Below are positions 54,794-64,000 of a stretch of 64,000 bases of DNA, one piece after another. The position numbers were made by a program, and so were the translations under genes. Position 1 is the stretch's first letter. Each line of letters opens with the position of its first letter. The stretch spans positions 1-64,000 of the forward strand of contig JAJIRX010000208.1 in the NCBI GenBank assembly GCA_023853785.1. Reading direction: 5' to 3'. This DNA is from Psilocybe azurescens (taxonomy: Eukaryota; Basidiomycota; Agaricomycetes; Agaricales; Agrocybaceae). Below the pieces are notes generated by a model. It was not told the origin of the DNA. It did not search any database and saw only the letters and a list, made by a program, of their open reading frames with translations.

Positions 54794-57700
54794 TCATCTT
54801 CCATCGCCATCGCCATCTCCACTTCCATCTCCAGCGCCATCTCCCTCTCCCTCTCCCTCCCTCTCCCCCCCTCCCATAGCATCACGAATACTGCCGCCCT
54901 CGCCCGCCTCCACCGCCTCGTAGAACATCTCCGCGAGCTCCACGCCCTCGGCAAGGAGCGACCCGGGCACGCCGCGCGGGGGCACCGCCCAGTATGACGG
55001 CACGGCCATGTGCAGCTCTTCGATGTACCAGAACGTGGGGGCCTTGCTTGGGGCATTATTATTGCTATTGTTAGCGCTGTTGTTCGTTAGTCCTCCTCCT
55101 CCTCCTCCTCGGCCGCCAGCGCCCCCGCGTCTCTACCACGCCCGCCCCCGCGCCCCCTCCCCCCTCCCACGCATCCCGGATCCTGATGTGGAAGGAGGTG
55201 GAGGGACCGGCACGAGCTGGACCCACGTTCCGACGAGCCCCATGCCCACGCTCAGCGCCTCCGCGACGCGCGGCTCAATCAGCACCGTGATCGCATCGCT
55301 CACCGGGTCGTGTGCGTACTTCGCGCGCTCGTATTTGAGCCGCTTCGCGCGTTGCTGCTGCTGTGACTTTTGTCTGCGGAGTTCTCGGTCTTGGTCTTTT
55401 TCGTCGGGTTGAGTTTCGTCCTCTGCTTGTTCTTCAGCATCCTGTTGCTGGTGCGGACTAGCAGCCTCGGCCTCGGCGAGCTCCTCCTCCTCCGTCAGCG
55501 CCCGCGGGCCCTGCACCCGCGGCACCGCATACAAGCCCGCACACCCCGCATCGTCCCAGTCGACCCACGGCTCCAGCACAACTCTCGCAAACGCGTCCGC
55601 GAGCGCCTCGTCCATTCCGTTGCCCGTCCATTTCTGCGGCGGCGCTCCACTCGCACTCTCATTAGTATTAGTGTTAACACCACCAGCCGCCCCAGCCCCT
55701 CTAGCAGCAACGACCTCCTTCACCCGCCGCACACTCCGCTCCGCGCACCCGACGTCCGCGCTGCGCCCGCCGGGCCGATAGCGCAGCGGGAACGCGGACA
55801 TGCTCCCCAGCACGCCGAAGAGCGGCTGGGTGAGCGGGGAAGCCACGGGTTGTGTTCGTCCTGCGGTGCGTGGTCCGGGTCGTCCTGGGTATCTTGTTCT
55901 TCCTGGGCGCCGTGTAGTGCTTGGTCCTGTTGTTTTTGGTGTTTGGACTGTCGTTGATGGCGGGGTTGGGACTGGGACGCGTCCAGTCCACACCCGTACT
56001 CAAACGCGTGACGTCATCCGTCCCTGTTTTCGCTTCCGGATCCGTCGACGGAAGCACATCGTTGCTATCCGAGGACATTTGATTCCGTGTCTGATCCGCT
56101 TCGTTATCCCCGTTTATCGCGCGCGTCTCTTTCGCGTGCTCATCTTCCGCTTCCACTTCGACGATAGACGCGCTGGGCATCATGGGCGTGCGCCCTCCCT
56201 CTCTCCCTCCTTCATCTTCTTTATCCTCGTCAATGCGACCAAGAGCATCCTCATCAATACGACGAAGCACATCCCCATCCCCATCCCCATCGGATTCAAC
56301 GTCGGGGGGAACACCCAGCTCCAGCGGGTCCGCAGAGACGAGCTGCACGTTCGCGGCGCGCAGCTCGTCCTCGAAGCGTTTCATGCGCGTTTCCTCGGTT
56401 TCTTCCTCCTCCGTCATCTCTTCCCCCTCTCCCTTCTCCCCCTCGTCACCTTTGGTGCCACTGCCCTCATCCCCGCCACCTCCCAGAGATCGAGACCCTT
56501 CCCTCTCACCCGCACCTTCACCTTCACCTGCCCCTGCCCCTGCGCCCCACCACCCCTCCTCCCTCCACACCCGCCCCCAGAGCCCCTCACACCCCCTTCC
56601 CATGACCTCCGGACACACCCTCACGACCCACCCCGCGCGGAATCTCCAGCGCCGCGCGCCGCGCCACATCCGCGGCCCTCGCGAACTCGCGCTCCATGCT
56701 CCCCAGCCCTTGCCCTTCCGCGCCCTCCCTATCCCTATCCCTATTCCTGTTCCTATTTTTTCCTGTCCCCTCCCTCCCCCACCGCCGCCGCCGCCGGCCT
56801 CGCGCAGCGCCCCGACCCGCACAACAAACTCCAGAAAGAACAGCACGAGCCGCCCGACGCCGACCATGCGGCCGGGCGCGGCGTACACGAGGCCCTGGCT
56901 GTACACGTAGCTGCTGAGGAACTCGCGCACGACGGCCGCGGGCGCCGCGAGGAAGGCGAGCAGGCGCGTGTGGCGGAGCGCGGCGGCGAGCGAGAGGAGG
57001 AGCGGGATTTGCGCGCGAGGGCGGCGAGCTGGGCTTGGGTGGGGGTGGGGGTGGGGAGAGGGAGGAGGAGGAGGGGAGGAGGGGATGTGGGGTATGGATA
57101 TGGGCGTGTAGGCGTACAGCGCGTAGGGCGCGCGCGGGGGGATGCGCTTGTGCGATGACTGCGGCGCGTGGTTGGGCGGGGGCTCTTCTTCTTCCGGTCC
57201 ACGTTCGTGTTCCTTTTCCGCAGAGTCGGAGTCGAAGTCGGAATCAGACCCGCGTCGCGGCTTGGGTTTCGCGCTGGACTTGGGCTTGCGCTCGGGCTGG
57301 GTGGGTGTGGACCAGGTTTGACGCGCGAACGACTCTTCGTCGTCTGATTCCTCGCTGTTGTTATCGTTATCGTCTTTGTGCGCGTTGTTAATGGGCGTTT
57401 TGGGTTCGAGGTCGGTGCGTTTCCAGACGGGCGTCGAGCCTAGCAGGCCGGTGTATAGCCGGAACTGGTGGGCAATGTTATATTAGTTCTGGTGCAATGC
57501 AAGAAGAAGACGGAGGCGGAGGCGCACCTGATCCCAGAGGTAGCGGAGCTGGGTGGACGCGGGGGCCAGATGCGCCCCGTGCGGAAGTCGGTGGCTGCCA
57601 TGTGGATTCTGTCCGTTGGCGGGAGCGATCTGAATAGTCAACGCATTCGGATTAAAAACAATTTTAACAAAAGCAGAAGCAGAAGAAGCAATTGAAAGGC

Positions 57701-58390
57701 AAAAAAGAACGCGAACGCACGAATCATAAACCGGCCTTCCCTTCCTGAGATCCTCGCCGGCCGCCCACTGCTCCCACCACTCCTGCTTCGCGAAGAGCAA
57801 CAGCCGCTGGCGCTTCTGCTCCTGCGCGCGCTCGACGGGGTCCGAGATCGTGGATAGGTCGATGGGGATCGCGGTGTTTTTGCGGTTGTGATTGTGGATA
57901 GAGGCTGGCGTCTGAGAGGTCGAGGTCGAGGTGGGGTCTTGGGAGTCGGGATCTTGGATGGAGGCGGGGAATTTCTTTCTCTTCTTCTTTTTCTTCTTCT
58001 TGGGCGCCAATTCCTCCTCCTCTCCCTCTTCGTCTTCGTCCCCGTCGTTTCCTGCACCCTCATCACGCTTCACCTTCTTAGCAGTCGACTTGCGCACATC
58101 GGTGTCGTGCGGCACGCGCAGGCGGACGGTGGGGATGCCGAGGCCGTCGAGCTCGATGCCGGTCGCGGGGTCTGCGAAGATCTGGATGCCGTGTTCTTTG
58201 AATTTGGAGAAGGGGATGAGCGGCGGGGCGGTGGCGGGAAGGGTCGGGAAGGGCGGGAAGCGGGCGAGTGGCGGTTGGGGCTGGGAGGGGTTTGGGATTC
58301 GGTTTGTGGTTGTGGTTGGGATTGGGTTGGGGGTGTTGGGGAAGGAGATGGTTCGTGTTCGGTGATGATGACAGTGGCGTTGGCATCCAT
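54794..58390 (-). CDS. Large GC-rich gene, unrecognised protein
   Basis: Starts at 58390 (MDANATVIITEHEP) with a Pro/Gln-rich lead. It continues FSKFKEHGIQIFADPATG, a Lys-rich acidic linker (about 58080-57990), FAKQEWWEQWAAGEDLRKGR, an intron at about 57724-57633, FRTGRIWPP...TQLRYLWDQ, another short intron, then FRLYTGLLGSTPVWKRTD. Further on come a hydrophobic stretch (LLAFLAAPAAVVREFLSSYV), a long acidic disordered region, and conserved-looking C-terminal parts (FARVVLEPWVDWDD; YWAVPPRGVPGSLLAEGVEL). The frame needs one more base at the runs 58287-58290 and 57561-57565, and again near 55800. The mixture of ordered blocks and acidic linkers suggests a nuclear scaffold. I do not recognise the family. 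Confidence 0.5.
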
Positions 58391-58848
58391 GGTATACGAA
58401 TAAGTTAGTGGTTAGTCGACGCCCTGCATATCGCGATCGATGAAGTCAAAGAACAAAGAGGAGTCTTTTCGGATATCGCCGTGGTATGACGCGGTGGTTT
58501 TTTGATCTAATCTACTCGTCCTCGCATCTCACGCGTTTCCCTCGAGTCGTGCACGCGCACGCATGCAGACAGGCGCATTCACAAGTTGACTGCGCATACC
58601 GATGCATACCCACTCCTCGTGCTGTCCTCGATACCCTGAAACTCGAGAATCAGGATGAATCAAGTCGTGGATCAAAAGAATGTAGATCACATGACCATGT
58701 ACGCGAAAAGAGAGGGATCTCAAAGCGTGAGAATAAAAGGACGGCCGCCTCGAGGGGAGAGCATTTTCGCTTTTATCCACACATACATCACATACATAAG
58801 CACTCCCTGACTGCCTGCCCTATCCACAATCTCTTCATCACTACCACC
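58391..58848. promoter_or_regulatory. Shared divergent promoter region (458 bp)
   Basis: Two large genes start back to back on either side. No clear TATA box was identified; the region is otherwise non-coding. Confidence 0.4.
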
Positions 58849-61142
58849 ATGTTTTCTTTCTTTTCTCGCAAGCCGCCTGCACAGCAGCAGCAGCTACACA
58901 CACCCTCTCCCTCACTTGATATCGATATCGGTGTCTTCTCTCCTCCTCCTCCAGGCCCCACAGATACGCCCTCCCCTCGAGCTCACATCGAAGAGCACGA
59001 GCAAGAAGAAGAGGAGGAGGAAGAGCAAGAGCACGAGGTAACCGACCCCTCAGCGCTATACGCACTCATCGCCGCCGTCCCGCCGCAAACACTCCACGCA
59101 TACACCCTCGCGCACCTCTGCCCGCCCCCGCCTGCACCCTTCCCCTTCCCATCCACATCCGTGCCCTCTTCCCCTACAAGCTCCCCAACCCGAACAACCC
59201 CGCGTCCCTCTCCTCCTTCGCCTCTGCCTCCGCCGCTGCCTCTGCCGCTGCCGCCGCCTCCCCTCCACGGCCAGAAACGCTCACCCATCTAACGTCATTC
59301 TTCGCCTCCCTGCGCCCGCCGCCGAGACTGCACTGCGTGCGCTGCCACACGGCGTACTTCGCGCTGGAGAACACCGACTCCGCGTGCCGCGTGCAGCACG
59401 ACGACGACAGCGCCATCGTCGAGCGCGTGCGGTTCGCCGGGTCGAGCAAGAGCGCGGGCACGACGAGCGAGTACGAGACGCTGTATACGTGCTGCAACAG
59501 GACCGTCGAGGGCGATGGCGACATGGGCCCGCCCGACGGGTGGTGCTACGAGGGTCCGCACACTGTACGTCGTCCCACTTACATTTGCATTCACCCCTCC
59601 TTTGCTCCATTGTCCATTGTCTAAACAAGTAAACAATGTCCCCCTTTCGCCCTTTCACCATTCATTCATTAAATCACCGTTTACGTAAAAATCTATTTTT
59701 AATTAACCCCATCCACCCCCATTCACTCACAGACCGACGCCAAACGCGCGCGATTCCGCGCCGACTCGACGCCGACGGACGACAAGCTCCCCACATGCGC
59801 GTCTCTGCGGTGCCACGAACCGCCGTCCTCCGCCCGCCTTCGCAGTAGTCGGAGCCGCAGCCGCAGCCCCCGGCGAAATAGGGATCGGGATCGGGAGCGA
59901 AGACGACAGCACGCGAAGAGGCCGTCTGCGGGGACCTCGTCGCTGCACATGGAGATCTTCGGACGCGGGAGGGGGTGCGGGTGCGAGTGCGAGGCCGCCG
60001 GTATCGAGTGCGACGAATGCGTCTGCGGAGTCTAGTGCTAGTGCCGCCGTTGGCGTTAATGAGAATGAGAGCGCGAGCGCGGTGCAGAAGAGGAAGCGCA
60101 AGCGCGTTATCAGCACGGCCGTCAGCTATGATCTTGATCTCGAGCAGGCTCAGGAACTCGAAGAGGCTGGGACGAAGGGGAAGGGGAAGGGGAAAGCCAA
60201 AGCGACTGCCACTGCGCGGCCGCCTGCGAAGCGGGTGAAATCTGCTGTTGTCGAGGACGAGGGTGACGACGTGGATATGGACGTAGATGGCGACGCGAAT
60301 ACGCACCCAGATACGGCTATGAGCAGAGAAGCAAACCCAAATGCGCCTATCTCGCCCCCCGAATCCCAGTCCCAATCTGCACCAAAGTCCACACCTAAAC
60401 CTAAACCCAAATCCAAATCAAAACCGAAATCGAAGCCGCATGTAGAAGATGCAGAAGACGTCGCCATGGGCGAAGAGGGAGCACCATCGTCGTCGTCGCG
60501 TCACCATCACCATCACCGTCATCTAAAGCCAGAGCCAACCCGAATGCGAACGCAAACGCGAAGGTGAACGCTAGGAGCAAGCCCAAGCCCAAGCCCAGAA
60601 CCAATCCCCGGTCGAATCCGAAATACAAGTCAAAAGCGACGGTGGACACCGACACCGACACCAATCCCGGTTCTGGTGTGGGTGCGGAATTAGAGCCCGA
60701 GCCCAAGCCGGAGCCCAAGCCTAGAGTGGCAGGAAAGGAAGCGAGGTTCGTCGAGCTGCGCCAGGAGGAGGAAGAGGAAGAAGAAGAAGAAGAGGCTGAG
60801 GAAAAGGAAGAACCGGCGCGCGAACCCCGCCCGCGCACGCGCACGCGTTCGGACTTCGGGACCGGCACAAGTACGAGCGCAGGCGCAGGTGCAAGTGCGG
60901 GGAAGGGAACGAATAAGAACAAGAACATGAAAGTCGAGGTGCGGCTCGTGTCGCGGAGTCCGACGCGTCCGGCCTCTTCCTTCTCTTCTTCGACCGCGAA
61001 CGCGCACCCGAAGGGAGGGTTGCAGGCGAATGCCAGGGCAAGATCGGGAGCGGGGGCAGGGGCGGGGGCAGGGGCGCAGAGGAGAGGCAGGGTGCTGGAT
61101 TTAGGCGAGGTCGTGTCGTCTAGTGTTCATGGTGAGATATGA
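58849..61142 (+). CDS. Hypothetical cysteine/histidine zinc-binding protein
   Basis: Starts MFSFFSRKPP. After a Pro- and Glu-rich lead and an Ala-rich segment comes a Cys/His module: LHCVRCHTAYFALENTDSAC, QHDDDSA, TLYTCCNRTVEGDGDMGPPD, GWCYEGPH. After an intron (about 59566-59730) follow TDAKRARFRADSTPTDDKLP and C-x4-C-H. CxxC, C..H, CC and C..H form a plausible zinc site and match hypothetical fungal proteins I recall with the DMGPPDGWCYEG phrase. The rest is low-complexity and nuclear in character (RSRSRSPRR, KRKRKRV, Lys/Pro and Glu runs). The frame needs added bases in C runs near 59155 and an adjustment near 59965. Substrate or partner unknown. Confidence 0.5.
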
Positions 61143-63526
61143 GTTGGGCTGCGGTGTGTGAGGTGTGCGAGGTACGAGGAGGGGGACGGAGGAGCTCACT
61201 TTTCATGGTGCACGCCCTATCACTGTCGCGACTCGTGTCGCATCGCGTGAAACTAAGTCGTTGGCATCACTAATGGTGACAGTGTATTGACGCCAACTTC
61301 GACGCGACCGACGTCCCTTACTGTAGCTGTAGCGATACTAATCGTTCTTTTGTTGCCAATTTTTCTTGGATCTGTGTATATATAATTTGTATGGAGTTAG
61401 TTGAACGTCTACTTACTTTGACGTTGGGCTAATGGCACCTGCTTCAAATTCATTGGAATTCGTTTTGTGCTACGCATACGTACGTATAGGCACTTTCAGG
61501 CACTTTCAACGCTAAATTACGAGTTCTTTACGTAAGTAAAGACTCGTTCTTTAACCAGGATTCAACGGCGTCACAACTCCTGTGATCGCCAACGTGATCT
61601 TCGACAACGTGATGTGACATCGTAACGTAACCACGTGAATTTGTAATTTAAAACATGTCATCATAATTATAGGCTCACCCTTTTGGTTATACTTTGCACG
61701 TGTTATTCGCACCTTATTCGCTCAGTTACTTCCGTGTTTCTTTTGCGGCATGGGGCTATAGCAATGCCTGTGGGAATATCCCTTTCTTTCCTTCTTTTTT
61801 CCTTTCCATATCATTGCTGCCTCCCCATTGTCCTTGGGGTATGTTTATATGTTTTTCTGCATGATCTTTCTTTTCATTTGTTGTTAATTGTGTTGGTATG
61901 TAGTCTTACATAGTGTATATGCTTAGCTTTTCAGCTTTACTGTAGTTTAGTAGTTAGAAAACTGCATGGGTTATGCGCAAATAAATGACAGGTTTTTAAT
62001 GTTAACCAAATAAACACAAATTTTATCCAATTTTTACAATTTATTCATGCAAATCGGTTAAAAACTCACCAATCTATGCCCTCTGCAAGTTTGGGGCACT
62101 TAGGTCCAGTGCTGGTCATGCAATGAGCTCAACATTGATGGCGGGTATGCCAAATTAGGTGATTGCAGCCCAGAAATCGTGATGTCATGCATCAGTTTGC
62201 ATTGTTTTTGGCTCCAAACTTGGTAGGAGTGTAGCTCACTCAATTCCGCACCGATTTGCACAAAAAATTTGCAAAAAAAGGTAAAATTTGTCTCTACAAG
62301 CTAATTACATAAAAACCCATGAGAATCTATGGGTAACCTGTGTAGTTCCCTACCAATGACAAATACAATCAATAATCTGCCTGATACTTTTGTAAGTTGA
62401 CAGCTGCTGTGGCAATGGAGACTACAATCACAGGAAGATGAGAGATGGTGATGGTGTCAGCAGAGTTTGTGGTGTGTGAGGGTGCATCAGCTGTCTGTGA
62501 CTATGATGGGAATACATTAAGAGAACCTGACTGACCTGCCAAAGTTCCAAGTGGTTTGACATTCTCTGTGTATTGAGACAACAAAGCAGCCAATGCTGCA
62601 AAATATGAGTTATTATTCAATAGAATCTAATTATTGCATAATGAAACTCTTATCTTTAGTCTGAGTATTCTCTTGCTCAGTAGAAGACATTAAACATATA
62701 GATTTGTTTGAATTTGAAGCAGTATTAGAACAAGAATATATCAGTTGAGGAAGAAGAAGAAAAACTAAGCTTACTAAAGAATTTGATCCTCATTATTCAC
62801 AACAGTTTTTGCATGCCCATCTGATAAACTTTATGTGTGCTTCAAATCCTTTTCTCTCTGTGATTTGGAGTTTGACTCTTTCTCTCTTATGCATACCAAT
62901 TATTTACATTGTTTTTGTTAATTCCTCTTAAAATTACTTTTCACTTATTAATTTTTACCTTTAGTAATAATGTAAGATCCATAAAATATATCCCACCAAA
63001 GTAATTGTGATTTTCAGATGCACCTATGACTATCCCTTCATGTCTGGATGTTCAACATTCAGTTGTCCCATGAAGTGGTAAAATTAGGGCCCTAAAACAT
63101 TTTAAATATAATTTAGTTTTGAATTTTGCAAAGTACTTTAAATACTGAGAAGACCTGAATACCTCTTAAAAGTTCAAATATGAGCCAATCTGCAGAGGCT
63201 CTTTGTATGAAATATGATATTTTAAATGGAAAGTTCCTCTTTAGAACCATAAGTATTTCTAATTCTGGACATTCTTTAAAAGCTTTTAATATTTTAAATG
63301 CAAAGCTCCTTTATTGGATGACTTGTAGTTTAAATCTTGAGTAACATACAGGATCAATTTATATTTTAAATACAAAGTTGTCTTTTACCATGCTAATTAT
63401 ATCAAATGCATGATGATCTACAAAGTCCTTTTATACTTCAAATACAAAGAACCTCTAAATTTGTACATTGAAGGTTGACTTGTAATTGATCTACAAAGTT
63501 CCCATGAATTCTGCACCCACTCATTG
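61143..63526. other. AT-rich, CpG-poor non-coding region
   Basis: About 2.4 kb with no gene. From about 61950 onward it is strongly AT-rich and CpG-poor, like the insertion at 41331-45069, which suggests old, methylation-decayed repeat DNA. Degenerate 70-80-bp repeats lie at 63160-63450. Confidence 0.55.
63160..63450 (+). repeat. Degenerate tandem repeat, 70-80-bp period
   Basis: The phrase TATTTTAAATRSAAAGYTCCT recurs about every 70-80 bases (near 63218, 63290, 63362 and 63430), with weaker traces before. Units are heavily diverged. Confidence 0.5.
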
Positions 63527-63970
63527 TGTTACGATTTCAAGTCAGAGTCACGCAGTGTGCGTAATCTAACCACCAATCGTTGTACAAGAACAAGTTCAAG
63601 TTCAGGTTTGAGCAAGTAAAGCAGAGTAGATTCTCAAGAACTAGCTAAAGAATACAGTAGATGCTCCCTCGTATAAATACTATGAACTGTACAGCTAGTT
63701 GAAACGAGATCGAATGTTCATCAGCAGATGTATATAAAAATAAGAGAAACAGATCAAGTTGAAACAAGTTTGAATGTTCATCAGCAGATGTATATAAGAA
63801 TAAGAGAAACAGATCGAACATTCATCAAAAGATGTATCATAAAAGATGGAAGTGAAAGAAAAGTTCATCAGAGCGTACGAATGATGTATCAATGATGTGA
63901 AGGATGACAAAGAAAAGGAAAAGAAAAGAAAAGAAAAGAGAAAAGAAAAAGAAAAAGACTTGTCGTAACA
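63527..63970. mobile_element. Solo LTR of a retrotransposon
   Basis: A 444-bp block begins TGTTACGA and ends TCGTAACA, a perfect 8-base terminal inverted repeat with canonical TG...CA ends. It is flanked by the 5-bp direct repeat CATTG at 63522-63526 and 63971-63975. A TATAAATA box lies at 63672-63679. The short flank to the right contains no primer-binding site, and a 5-bp duplication on both sides is what a solo LTR left by LTR-LTR recombination should show. Confidence 0.85.
63697..63815 (+). repeat. 60-bp tandem duplication inside the LTR
   Basis: Two consecutive copies containing GAATGTTCATCAGCAGATGT and AATAAGAGAAACAGATC, followed by a decayed third start. They lie just downstream of the LTR TATA box, so in the transcribed part. 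Confidence 0.8.
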
Positions 63971-64000
63971 CATTGGGTAATATATGCCCACTTATCACCC

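Noticed and set aside
55800..57158. Plus-strand 452-codon frame opposite the large GC-rich gene
   Set aside because: Arg/Pro/Ala/His composition is typical of an antisense frame in GC-rich DNA; the minus strand carries the conserved blocks and introns.
1..64000. CRISPR arrays, operons or phage-like modules
   Set aside because: The DNA is eukaryotic nuclear with spliced genes; no regularly spaced identical repeats with unique spacers were found.

Overview
The window is nuclear DNA of a mushroom-forming basidiomycete (Agaricomycetes). The evidence is dense short GT-AG introns of about 50-65 bases, families largely confined to that group (DUF7918, DUF6534-like and DUF6699 proteins, WRG-type C-terminal domains, transposon-associated hypotheticals), and housekeeping genes with basidiomycete exon structure. 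There is no prokaryotic operon structure and no CRISPR array. I saw no convincing tRNA or rRNA gene.

Layout. 1-9 kb is transposon-associated: a WD40-like fragment cut by the window edge, two long multi-exon hypothetical genes, and palindromic and tandem repeats. 10-20 kb holds a DUF7918 gene, a long gene-poor stretch, a multipass membrane protein (DUF6534-like) and a degenerate protein kinase. 21-28 kb is a conserved block: secreted amidase, Atg22-like vacuolar transporter, and the HAM1/ITPA nucleotide-pool sanitiser. 29-36.7 kb has two tandem HotDog thioesterases, a NADAR-domain protein with a Gln/Pro repeat region, and a La-motif/RRM/xRRM protein of the LARP7/Pof8 type. 37-46 kb is the most unusual part: a tandem family of three related proteins. 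The first carries three histone-H3-tail-like motifs; the third is split by a 3.7-kb AT-rich insertion flanked by a perfect 10-bp duplication. 46-54 kb has a DUF6699 gene, a GH5 mannanase with many tiny exons, and a small 8-cysteine secreted protein. 55-61 kb is GC-rich and holds a divergent pair of large unrecognised or weakly recognised genes. The right end is AT-rich and closes with a solo LTR.

Main result: the protein at 36969-38692 contains RTKQTARKSTG, identical to histone H3 residues 2-12, plus two further copies (RTKQTARK and RTKQTAIK), in a protein that is otherwise not a histone and ends in an acidic tail. The two clean copies differ at five synonymous positions and at no amino acid, which suggests selection on the peptide. 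This looks like an undescribed histone-tail mimic.

Caveat: many otherwise convincing genes here need one extra base in a homopolymer run to stay in frame, always in the same direction (a missing base). That is more typical of uncorrected long-read sequence than of biology, so I call few pseudogenes. Exon boundaries were inferred by eye from splice sites and protein family conservation; no search was run.
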